Origin: Persicaria tinctoria
Taxonomy: Eukaryota > Streptophyta > Magnoliopsida > Caryophyllales > Polygonaceae
Direction of reading: 5' to 3'
DNA: 64,000 nucleotides
Assembly (NCBI GenBank): GCA_037127255.1
Contig: JBANSL010000018.1
Span: forward strand, 24,463,175-24,527,174
Position numbers and translations under genes: made by a program. Below are positions 11,142 to 21,152 of this stretch, one piece after another. Position 1 is the stretch's first letter. Every line of letters begins with the position of its first letter. The notes beneath the pieces were generated by a model, which was not told the origin of the DNA, did not search any database, and saw nothing but the letters and a program-made list of their open reading frames with translations.

Positions 11142-12081
11142 TGATACGGGGTTAGCCGTAGGATGGCCCGATCTTCGACAATCAAACTAGAAATAACAAG
11201 AACGGAAGCAAAGACTAGATGAACAAGAATAAAGATTCGAAATTGAAAACAAGACACGACCGATAAGGATTGAATCGAACTAAAATAGAACGAGGCAAGG
11301 ACCTCAGGCCTCCTAAGAGGGTAGGAACCAAATACCAACGACTATAACGCCCGCCTCTACAACCTTACACAACCAAACGAATAACTTGGAGGCACAAGTA
11401 GGGGACTTGTGATTACCAGGATCACCAAGCTCTCGCGAGGTTGACGAACTCAAAGCAAACCAAGTTAGATCAAGAACCAATTTGCAATCGATGAGCAACG
11501 CTACAAATCGATTAACTTTCTCACAGGCGTGTTTCACACAAACTGTATTTTTCTATTTCAAAGAGGCGTAAGTTTTTAACAATGGAGATCAGCCTTCTTA
11601 TAACCCTAAAAGGCTTATTTACTAATTAAGATAATAAATAAAAGGAATTATTTAAATAATCCTAAAGTAACTTAAAATAGCTTAATTAATTAAGTCACAT
11701 GAAAGAACACATGAAATAAGACAATTTGGCCAAGGAAGACTTCGGCGCCCGCATTCCAGCAGCAGCATCGTGCACGGCCGCGCGCCTGGGCCACACGCCC
11801 GTGCACCACCTGCACGCCCGCGCACCTGGCGGCTTGTGCTTCAAACGTCAGCATCGATCCCCGGGGCGTTGGCATCGAGACCATTAGCACTTCTGATGCA
11901 CATGTACGTCTTCATTGGTGGTTTCGGAAGTTGAACCGCGCTCGAGAACAAGGAGTGACTCACAAAGAGGAATGAATCACGTTGAAGCTTCTTGGCTTGG
12001 GCTCGAGTCATAGGTCCATCTCCGAGTATGATCGGCGCGTCCGGAGGTGTAGATGACGGCGTAGAAGATGGTCTCGCATCA
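11142..12081 (-). repeat. 5' LTR of the Gypsy element (940 bp)
   Basis: Paired with 4356-5254. It carries a segment at about 11550-11620 that the other LTR lacks. It is followed on the right by the ATAGA target duplication. Confidence 0.95.
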
Positions 12082-12883
12082 ATAGATCTTATCTTGCTTG
12101 AGGTTGATTTTTCATCTCTTTATTTTTTTCCCGATTGTAATTTTTCATAGCGATCTCATTGCAATGTGTCAAATGTTTCAACTGCACATATTTTGAAGGA
12201 GAAATTAGCTATACATAGATTATGAAAATTCACAAGAATATGGAAAGGATTGAGTTACATATTCAGAAGATTCACATTTCTTAACTACCTATGTTGTTGT
12301 TTTGCTATGTTGTATTGTGTTTATGACTAGCTTATGGCTTCTTTAATTGATTGGATGATTGATTCGGGCATTAGTTATCTATTTGTCGAATTGATTGGCA
12401 TTTTTTTCGGTTTCTTTCGGTTCTTCTGATCTGCCAACTTAAAAACCGGTCATGTTCTTTTTACCTCATTTCCCTTTCCCATACATGGGCGTTATGGAAC
12501 TTGTCATGTTCTTTTTATCTCATTTCCCTTTCCTATTTTTATTAATTTTTCCCATTTTAGTTTTGAAACTACTTGCTCCAATTGCATCATCTGTTAGTTG
12601 TAAAGTTACCTGCTACAAATGATATCTAATTGTGGTTCTGTGTGGCCTTATATGTCAGTGTATATTTTCAAAGACTACACTTGCTTTTCTATTATTATAT
12701 ATTTTTTAAATAATTTGTTAGTGATACCATTCAGCTTGAAAGAAAATTCAGTTATATTATTGTCATTGATAATGGATTAATCCTTTTGCTGAACACCAAA
12801 ACCCATAGTCTCTTGCTTTTCAATAATTCTTTTGTTGTGCGTTTTACTAAAAAATCCTTTGGAAAATGAATTTATTCTTGCAG

Positions 12884-12944
12884 ATTTTCTATTCAAAGGC
12901 TTGAGGTTACCAAAAATGATCTACGCCAAAGAATTGCTAAAGAG
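12884..12944 (+). pseudogene. Exon fragment of a RhoGAP-type (REN1-like) gene
   Basis: The segment is bounded by TTGCAG and GTATGT, good acceptor and donor sites. In one frame it reads FSIQRLEVTKNDLRQRIAKE with no stop. That wording matches my recollection of the C-terminal coiled coil of plant ROP GTPase-activating proteins of the REN1/PHGAP kind. No neighbouring exon of that gene is visible on either side, so this is an isolated captured exon inside the Helitron. The name rests on 20 residues and needs a protein search. Confidence 0.5.
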
Positions 12945-14381
12945 GTATGTTGCTACTTTTGGTTGATTGTTATAATCAGAGTGACACTTGAACAAGTTAC
13001 TCCTTTCCACTATGATCTTCTCTAACTTATTTTTTACTATCTTGTATCCTATCATGAAAATAATGCTACGATTTATCTCACTTGTGGGAATGTGACATTT
13101 TGAAAGTTTGCATCTATTTGAATTGAATAGCATTGGAAGGTTAGATATTTGAATTTAATTAAAATGGCATTGGAAGGTTGTCATCTTCTCTTTGACATTC
13201 ATATGCAAAAATATGTATTCTTTTGAGTTCCTCCTTTTATGTGCTTCTCTTTCCTCGATATGCATTTATTCTTTTCTTTTCAAGTTCTTAATGTTCTTGA
13301 GTGGTTCAATATGTATACCTTCTTTTGTTACATGAAGTTCCTAATTCCGATTTAAAAATTGCATACTCCAAAAGTTGCCTTATATATTAAAGAGTTCCGA
13401 GTAGGTATATCTAAAGATGGAAGAAGAAATCCAAAAACCTATTTTTTTATATTGTCTGTTTGATCTATTACTGCATATATGGGAGAAGAATGAGTTGGAA
13501 TTGGGTTACTTTTGATTGATATATCCTAAGTTTTCATTCCTTTCATTCTATTTATGAAATTTTGAAACAGTTCTTTAATGTTGTATTTCTGAAATTCAGC
13601 ATCTTGGAATCTCATGCTAGAAGCTGAATATGGGAGAGATTGTCAAGAGTTATGACTATTCTAACCATCTGTTCATTCTTCACATCTTTTACTTATTTTT
13701 ATAAGATCACTATCTTTATTTCTTTATTTCGTTATTTCATTTTCTTTATGATTCTATGAACATGCATGATGCAACATGTGCATTTGTAAGAGGAGAACAA
13801 ACTGCAACCGTAGAAATTGGCTCTTTTAGATTGAGTGATGCTAAGTTGTCTACACCTAAAGCCATATCTGATCTCTTTGATTCCATATTGCCTACCATGT
13901 TGTGTGATTTTATGAATTTGATGATTAGATGCTCATACTAGCATGCTTTAAGTGCTACATCGACTTTTCCCCGGATGTAGGTAGGAAGTTTCTTAGTTTT
14001 GCAAATAATCATCTAATTGAGTTCTCAAGTTTTTGTGATAATTACGTGGTTTAGTTTGGTCGCTATGTTAGTTTCTGGTGGTCTCAAGGTTAATATGCAC
14101 AATTTAGTGTTACCTAATATAATCTAACATATTTTGCATCTATTACGTATTATATTAATGAATTTTATTTATATATGTTAGGTAGATTTGCTTCAGTGTC
14201 TTTTTCCTCTGGCAATAATCATTCTATATCTGATCACCTAATCGAGATTCAGGTCTGATTTTACTGATTTCGATGAGAAAAGACCGGGGCATTTCTTGAT
14301 TTTTTCTGCATCTCCTTGTGATTTTATACCAAGTATTATTTATTGAACATTGTCATGTATTACCAACACTTAGTTTCCCAG

Positions 14382-14540
14382 GGCCTAATAGAGAGCTTGA
14401 AGATATACATGCTCCTATACGACCGATCAGGCTATGGATAAAGCGACCCAAACCCAAAAGTCTCAGTGAAGAGTGAAGTAGAAGACATTGAAGAGCTTGC
14501 AGATCAGTTACAGCTTGGCTTCAAATTCTATGTCATCGGT
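14382..14540 (+). pseudogene. Exon fragment of an alpha/beta-hydrolase gene
   Basis: After the acceptor TTTCCCAG at 14381 the frame reads through LLYDRSGYG, then a TAA, then [20 protein letters not shown] and [13 protein letters not shown]. The YDR-GYG-SDPNP and DIEELADQL...FYVIG blocks are typical of a plant alpha/beta-hydrolase family. The nucleophile-elbow residues that should follow are absent, and the frame ends at a TGA near 14560. The following stretch (about 14560-14660) is open in another frame but not recognised. It is a captured, non-functional fragment. Confidence 0.65.
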
Positions 14541-15118
14541 GGCCCCACTATGTGTACATGAACTATGACCCTAGAGCAAAGGTTATAAAGAATATATATG
14601 AGGATGTATTCTCAATTGTTGGAAGGGATCCTCTCGTTCAGATAATTAATGTTTTCAACCTTCATATTGTTCCCTTGAATTGATTACTAAATTAGAAGCT
14701 CTAAGTTGTATGATGAACTAAGTTCACTAATAATATATTAACATGGCCTTTAACAGTGACAACTAATCACTAAATGGGTGCTTAAGTATTCTCAGATTCT
14801 CTTGCACATAAAATTTGTGAGTCCTAATTTCATATTTATATTCCAAGTTATAATTGATATGAATTTTTTAATTATGTCATTTTATTTCTGAAATTCTGCA
14901 GCTTTATGTCTCTTTTAGATTAAATTGTGTAACTCGGTTACTACAATATAAAAAAATAATATTATAAACACCTATGTTGTTAAAGAACAATATTGTTATT
15001 TTAGGCTTTCTAAACATTTGTTTATATTTTATTTGGTCGTTCCTTATAATATATTTTATATTCTCATATATTTTATTTTTTCCCTCGCAACCGCGCCATG
15101 GCACGGGAATTCCACTAG

Positions 15119-16214
15119 TTTGGATAATTTTAAGGCATTATTTTGTCCAATAAATTTCTCGTTTTATTCTTCAAAATGAAAAAGCGGCATAAAAATAGAG
15201 AGATTTTCTTAAATCTGTAGCATTCTCTAAAATAAATCATTCTTCAAATCTTAGAAATAGTAAAGTTGTTAGAGTGGAAACAAAAATATGTATTTTATTT
15301 TCCCATTTTAGAGAAATTTTGGAGAAGTTGGAGATGGTCTTAGGGCCACTCTACTCTATGAGAGATATTGAGATCTCATTACAAATACTTGGTTATTCTT
15401 GTTCTACAAAATGTTTTGGTTGCACCTTGAACTATATAGAAATTGTTGTTTAAGAAGAGATAATCGTTGGATAAATATCCCTTATTAGGAGAAATTAGTT
15501 TGATAAATTTAATTAGAAACCATAGGGAAATAAGCAACCAATTGATGAGAAATGGAAGGAAAATAAATTTCGCCAAATTAGTGAAATATGATGAGAAAAT
15601 TAAACTTAAGCAATCAATATTAAATCGATAACTCCTCCACCTTATGGGAAAAAAAAGTAAGTTTATGTTTGAGATAGAACCAGGTTGGGAAATAGCTTTC
15701 TTCTCACCTCCAGAATAACAAAAAAGCAGGAGCTTCTTTCTTCCCTCCCCCTAAAAACCAAACATAAGAAAATGTTTGTGCACAACTTAGAATGTGGAGC
15801 TTCTCTCTAAGGATAGAGAAACTCTCTTCTTCGTGTATCCCGTCGAGTTCGACTGTACCAACGTTTCCCTATCAATCCTATGTTTGGCTAAATCTATTCA
15901 TCCTTACACCTTGTTTCGGAACCATTTTTCGTTTAATCACTCTCATCTCGTGTATCATTGCCAGTTCCTGCTGCATCGACCGGCTTCCCCCGCGGTATCC
16001 GATTTGGGGAGCTCCTCCAGCCTCCTTTGTCGGCCTTGTGTCTCACTCTCTTCTCCTCTCCTCCTTCTCCTCTGACGGTGGGATCTGATGCCTCGTTGTT
16101 CTCGTGGGGGTCCCTATATCCGATTCGTCAGTTTAGGGTTTTCTCGGCCCGGGGTGAGGTATTGTGGGGTTTCTTTTCTCCTGCTTTTGGTTTGGGGCTT
16201 TTGTTGGGTGGGGT
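15119..16214. other. Spacer, right half CT-rich
   Basis: 15119-15650 is AT-rich with no recognised feature. From about 15790 to 16200 the sequence becomes GC- and CT-rich and is open in several plus-strand frames, none recognised. It may be the left part of a sequence split by the LTR element at 16215-21152, whose right flank (21153 onward) has similar composition. Confidence 0.35.
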
Positions 16215-17049
16215 TGACAAGAGGAAAACATGTCGTTGTTCTTGCCAAAGAATACTCTAACTCACAACTAGTATAGTGTGTAAGCAAGAGATCGATCCAC
16301 AGGGAAATCTATTCAATTCAAGTATCAATTCTAATCGCTAGTAAGAATATGGGGGATTTTTGGTGTGAAAAGATCCGCCTTTTATCAAAAGCGGAAGTAA
16401 GCAAATAAAGGAAATTGGTTTTAGAATTCAGTGGAGAGAAATAGGTTCACCTACAATTTATCACTTCGATTGATGAATTCGATCCTTGTTTCAGCCTCTA
16501 GTTCTTGTCTTTTCCTATCAATGTCCTTGTCCAGATCTTATGTAAATTACTAGTCCTACGAGTCCTAGCAACCCTTATCTCTAAATAATGTGCATAAGGT
16601 TAATGAAAATAATAACTAGAAAAGCCTTAAATAGTCTTGAGAAAGTCGGCCAAAATAACTAAATAAAAACCCTAAGTAAAATCCGGAATCGATGTTTAGT
16701 TTCTGCAAGGGCCGCGGGGCGGCCGCGGGGCGGCCGGCGATCAGCGATATCCTCCGTTTCTCCTTTGAGCCGCGGGGCGGCCAGCGATGCTGCGGGGCGG
16801 CCTGCGATTCTTCCGAGCTGCTTCTTCTTTGTTTCCAGCAGCTCCTATGTATTTCTTTAACTTGTTTTCGCTCTTTTCCAATTCATTTCACCTCCAATCT
16901 ACTTTTCCTGAAATAAACCATAAAATCATGTAGATTCCGCCTCTTCTAACTCAACAAGTGAAAATGCAAATTTAACTAAATAAATGCAATATTCACACCT
17001 AAATTATGCTAAATGCAATCTATTATGCACTACTAAATATGCTCTATCA
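16215..17049 (-). repeat. 3' LTR (835 bp), internally deleted
   Basis: Matches 19904-21152 except that about 405 bp are missing at about 16585. The missing part corresponds to 20274-20678 of the other copy, and the junction lies in an AATAA present at both ends of it. GC-rich units of the type GCGGGGCGGCC occur at 16712-16802. Confidence 0.9.
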
Positions 17050-17062
17050 AATTCCCCCACAC
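17050..17062 (-). other. Polypurine tract at the 3' LTR
   Basis: On the minus strand, AAGTGTGGGGGAATT runs directly into the TGATAGAGC start of the LTR. A near copy of this tract lies inside the element at about 18491-18505. Confidence 0.75.
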
Positions 17063-18591
17063 TTGAACCTTTGCTTGTCCTCAAGCAATAGAAAACTCAA
17101 CTCTGCAGCCCCACAGAATAGCAATTCATGTATCCACACCTCAATATTCTTTAAGTGCATGAAAACTAGCAAACACAAAAGATTAATAACATCATAGCAC
17201 ATAATTGGAATAATCAACGAAATCAGGCAACCATATCCATTCTAGACCTCACAAAAGAGATGTGTTTCACTCTCGCTCAAGTGTTTGGGTTTAAATGCTT
17301 ACGCTCAAAACTCAATCTTCAAAAACTTAGCTACAAGAGCCTTGCACTAGTGTTCTAACTCTCCACCGCTGGTGACTCTACACACAACAAAAATCATGAG
17401 GTCTTTCAATTGGGTTGTAATGGCTCAAGGTAGAACATATAAGGTATGGAACAATTTTGGTCATGTGGTGCTCATAATCCGGGAACTAAGGAAGCTACCA
17501 AATCATAAAACCACTCATAAATGTCTCATACCATATCACTATAATGTCAAACAACACCAATCTCAAGCATAAAACTTTACAAACCATACTCAACTCATTC
17601 CTTTATTCTCTTTTTTTTTTTCTTTTTTTTTCCATCCATGCTATATCAAATGATTTTCCTTGACTTTTACCCCTAAGTGAATTTTATCCTCCTTAGGTCC
17701 CAAGTAATAAATATGCTAGCAAGAATCAAACATCTCAATAATACACCTCCAACATACCATCCACCACTACAAACCATCATCCACACTATAGATATTCACC
17801 AACTATTCCTAAATTCCCGGATGGGGTCAGGCTATTATTGGCTATGGAAAAATCTTGTGGAGCTATAAAAGAATAGGCAATTAGGCTCAAACTGGCTTCA
17901 ATCAGAGGATAATATGTAAGGTGGGAATAGAGTCAAATAGGGCTAATAAAGGTGTCTCAATCATGTTTAAGTCATGTGCAGAAATCATAATATGCAGCCT
18001 TGAACAAGATATCTCAATGCAAGTCAAAGAGGAAGTAATTGAAGAGAGTACACACAACAAGCAAGAGGACTAAATAAAGTGTAGTCCTGAATAGGCCAAA
18101 ATAAGCTCACCAGGTCATGTCTAGAACTTCAAGATCACCCAAAAATTCAAGATTTTATGTTCTCAATTATTAATCAATCATGCCTACCAAATAGTATAGA
18201 AAACATCTATCAAAGCCTTCAACAATCCAAGCACATCATGGGGCATAAATCTCAATAGAAAATATAGAGGACAAATGGCATCCATATGGGGAAATAAGAC
18301 CTATTCCTAATAATGCAATAACTAAAACTGTTTTTTTTTTCATTTTTTTCATTTTTTTTTTCATTTTTTTTTAGAATAAGAAATAATGGTACAAACTAAC
18401 TATACATACAACCAATAGAAATAAACATGCAACCTTAAAACTTAAAATGCAGTGCAAATTAGAACCAAAATACAGAGAATTTGCAAGTCTTCTCCCCCAC
18501 ACTTAGTTCTAACATTGTCCTCAATGCAGAAAAGAGAACAAAAACATCAAAATAAAAATAAAAGGGAAAAGAAAAGAAACAACTGACATGC
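17063..18591 (-). other. Non-coding 3' part of the LTR element
   Basis: Between gag-like frame and 3' LTR there is about 1.5 kb of AT-rich sequence with T runs (17611-17630, 18330-18371) and no recognisable frame. An internal second purine tract (minus strand CTAAGTGTGGGGGAG) lies at 18491-18505, preceded by a TTGAGGACAA-type sequence as at the 3' LTR. Confidence 0.6.
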
Positions 18592-19684
18592 TCACTGCTG
18601 AGGTGGTGGAGGCGGCGGATAAGGTGGAAAATGTGGATAGGCGAATCGATAGAAGTCCTCTTGCCTTTGCCATATCTGCTCTTGCATCCGTCGGATCGTC
18701 GCCTGGCTCTTAGAGACCTCCTCCAGGTGGGAAGTCAAGCCACGTACATCTCGACGAATGTCGCTGACCTCCACGTACAGCTGCTGGTGGTGGTCCCACA
18801 TCACGTCATGGCGCTGGGACATCCGCTGCTGGTTCTCCCACATTGAGTCTTGACGACGCGACATCATCTGCTGATACTCCCACATAGTGTTCTGCTGGAG
18901 AGACATATCAGCTATCTTCTGCTCCAGCGAGTAGTAGTATGGATCAGCACCAGCTATGCCAGAAGGTCCAGCGCCACTACCTCTAATATCCGTCTGAACT
19001 CTAGGAACATCATCAGTATCTTCCTGCTCAACATCAGGAACCACCTCCTCCTCATCATCATCATCCTCATCCATCTCATCCCCCATATAAAAATCAGCAG
19101 CTGTAGGGCCAAAAGGGAGAGGACGGGGCAATCTCAACTGAATCCTCCCCTGATGGCCTGCCCTCCAGATCCACATCGGCGCCCTGCCCTCCAGGTGGCC
19201 AGCTTTCCTCAGTTGGGCCTCATCATACAGAAATGAGCCATGCTGAGCATCATGGACAGTGCTCACATCGATGCATGTGTGAGCTATGAGGGTGATAAGA
19301 CCCCCAAAGCTGATGGTCGCCTTGTTGCGCTTGTCCAAGATATCCTTGCAGTTCATCAGAAACAGATCCACCCAACCTGGAACTACTGGGCTCTCTGGCG
19401 TCAGACACCACAGAATGAAATATCCTTCAGCGAGATCTTGTTGACCTCCGCCTGAGCAAAGAAGGTGTTCGCCAGAACCTTGTGAATCAATCGTAATGCA
19501 GGATGGCGAATGCTGAAATTGTACTGCCCTTCTTGGCCTCAAAAGGCACCCTAGTAGATGCCATCCAGAAAGCCACAGGGCCTTCTCCCTTGCAAACATC
19601 AAACCACCCAGTAGTCGGCGCAGCAGTAACACCCAAAATCTGTGCAAATCTCTCCTTTGATAGTGTGAAATCTCTCCCAAGCAA
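18592..19684 (-). pseudogene. Gag-like plant transposon protein
   Basis: The upstream frame starts near 19684 and holds FTLSKERFAQILGVTAAPTT. The frame shifts near 19440 and continues as ILWCLTPESPVVPGWVDLFL, then an acidic run (about 19030-19075, EMDEDDDDEEEVV), Met/Gln-rich repeats built on MSRRQDSMWENQQRMSQRHD, and a proline tail ending at 18592. The early part resembles the plant-specific domain listed as 'putative plant transposon protein'. The Trp/Gln repeats look like a coiled coil. It is the only protein of the element and probably a structural (gag) product. The single frameshift breaks it here. Confidence 0.65.
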
Positions 19685-19824
19685 TCAAAAATCAATAGAT
19701 ACACGGTTCACACTCAAAGTTGCTAAAAATTCTTTACATAAGCTTGGATAAGTAGGGGCATTCTTCCCTAAAAACCGCCCTAGGCCCCCATGCTCTAACA
19801 ATTGCATCGTGCATACATCCATCC

Positions 19825-19896
19825 GTCGTTGTAGTATAGTGGTAAGTATTCCCGCCTGTCACGCGGGTGACCCGGGTTCGATCCCCGGCAACGGCG
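19825..19896 (+). tRNA. Full tRNA-Asp(GTC) sequence at the primer site
   Basis: The 72 bases fold as a canonical tRNA-Asp. The acceptor stem is GTCGTTG with CAACGGC, the discriminator is G, the anticodon GTC sits in CCTGTCAC, and the T arm is CCGGGTTCGATCCCCGG. An encoded CCA follows at 19897-19899, then four bases and the LTR. Plant nuclear tRNA genes do not encode CCA. Together with the position directly beside the 5' LTR, this says the sequence was copied from a mature tRNA primer. An ordinary primer site needs only about 12-18 nt. Its internal A and B boxes are intact, so transcription as a tRNA is possible. Confidence 0.85.
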
Positions 19897-19903
19897 CCAA
19901 ATT

Positions 19904-21152
19904 TGACAAGAGGAAAACTTGTCGTTGTTCTTGCCAAAGAATACTCTCACAACTAGTATAGTGTGTAAGCAAGAGATCGATCCACAGGGAAATCTATTCA
20001 ATTCAAGTATCAGTTCTAATCGCTAGTAAGAATATGGGGGATTTTTGGTGTGAAAAGATCCGTCTTTTATCAAAAGCGGAAGTAAGCAAATAAAGGAAAT
20101 TGGTTTTAGAATTCAATGGAGAGAAATAGGTTCACCTACAATTTATCACTTCGATTGATGAATTCGATCCTTGTTTCAGCCTCTAGTTCTTGTCTTTTCC
20201 TATCAATGTCCTTGTCCAGATCTTATGTAAATTACTAGTCCTACGAGTCCTAGCAACCCTTATCTCTAAATAACCCTAACACGGTTAAGATTTAACCTAG
20301 AGATAGCATTAAGAATATGAATTAACCAAGGTACATGCAATATCAAGCTACGTACGAGTCGATATTTAACATATATTCAACTTCCTACACATCCAATTAG
20401 TCCTACGAGTCCTAAAGGCATATGATTGCCACTTGGGTTAAGGTTCGCTACGAGGAAAGCAAAACCCTAGCAATTGAATGAATCTACTCCAACTAGTTGA
20501 TCAAGCCAGAGAGAATAAAACACATTCAAGCAATTTAGCACAAAGAAGTCAAAACATTGGAATAGGAATAAGAACTAGATTAAGAAACTCACAATTCAAA
20601 AATCAAAGATCCAAACTGTAGGCGAAACCTTGAGAGTTTAGTTGCTCATGCTCAACGGTGCTCTCAACAATGGAATAATGTGCATAAGGTTAATGAAAAT
20701 AATAACTAGAAAAGCCTTAAATAGTCTTGAGAAAGTCGGCCAAAATAAGTAAATAAAAACCCTAAGTAAAATCCGGAATCGATGTTTAGTTTCTGCAAGG
20801 GCCGCGGGGCGGCCAGGCCAGGCCGCGGGGCAGCCGGCGATCAGCGATATCCTCTGTTTCTCCTTCGAGCCGCGGGGCGGCCAGCGATGCTGCGGGGCGG
20901 CCTGCGATTCTTCCGAGCTGCTTCTTCTTTGTTTCCAGCAGCTCCTATGTATTTCTTTAACTTGTTTTCGCTCTTTTCCAATTCATTTCACCTCCAATCT
21001 ACTTTTCCTGAAATAAACCATAAAATCATGTAGATTCCGCCTCTTCTAACTCAACAAGTGAAAATGCAAATTCAACTAAATTATAAATGCAATATTCACA
21101 CCTAAATTATGCTAAATGCAATCTACTATGCACTACTAAATATGCTCTATCA
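19904..21152 (-). repeat. 5' LTR (1249 bp)
   Basis: Full-length partner of 16215-17049. It includes a 405-bp segment (20274-20678) lost from the other copy and a GC-rich cluster at 20800-20905. Confidence 0.9.

Larger units (their letters stand above)
4356..12081 (-). mobile_element. Ty3/Gypsy LTR retrotransposon, complete but decayed
   Basis: The two LTRs (4356-5254 and 11142-12081) begin TGATACGGGG and end GCATCA on the plus strand. The element is flanked by the perfect 5-bp duplication ATAGA (4351-4355 and 12082-12086). On the minus strand the order is 5' LTR, initiator-Met primer site, a leader of about 1.5 kb, gag, protease, RT, RNase H, integrase, polypurine tract and 3' LTR. That order (integrase last) defines Ty3/Gypsy. 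The RT and gag wording is of the plant chromovirus type, but no chromodomain follows the integrase, so I do not assign a clade. Stops and at least one frameshift make it non-autonomous now. Confidence 0.95.
2685..15118 (+). mobile_element. Helitron-like element, split by a Gypsy insertion
   Basis: The right end has the Helitron signature. An imperfect 7-bp hairpin stem (CCGCGCC / GGCACGG, loop AT) at 15091-15106 is followed nine bases later by terminal CTAG (15115-15118) and then host T. The left end is less certain. A run of TCTATATA units begins after A at about 2684, matching the A|TC start of plant Helitrons, but several TC positions between 2677 and 2720 are possible. Without the Gypsy insertion (4356-12081) the element would be about 4.7 kb. 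It encodes no Rep/helicase and carries exon fragments of host genes, as non-autonomous Helitrons often do. Confidence 0.6.
12087..15118 (+). other. Right part of Helitron, intron-like with exon pieces
   Basis: AT-rich sequence with two recognisable host-gene exons, described separately. An open stretch at 13756-13941 (61 codons) is not recognised. The Helitron hairpin and CTAG terminus close the region. Confidence 0.4.
16215..21152 (-). mobile_element. Non-autonomous LTR retrotransposon with gag-like gene only
   Basis: LTRs at 16215-17049 and 19904-21152 begin TGACAAGAGG and end GCTCTATCA. The flanks are GGGGT (16210-16214) and GGGGG (21153-21157), a 5-bp target duplication with one mismatch. 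Minus-strand orientation is set by a tRNA-Asp primer site beside the right LTR and a purine tract beside the left LTR. The interior of about 2.85 kb holds one damaged gag-like frame and no protease, RT or integrase. The tract GTGTGGGGGAATT next to TGATAGAG recalls plant Tat/Athila-group Gypsy elements. It would need enzymes from a relative. Confidence 0.85.

Noticed and set aside
19825..19896. Ordinary nuclear tRNA-Asp gene
   Set aside because: The encoded CCA and the fixed distance of four bases to the LTR indicate a copied primer tRNA. It may still be transcribable, so I kept the tRNA feature with this explanation.
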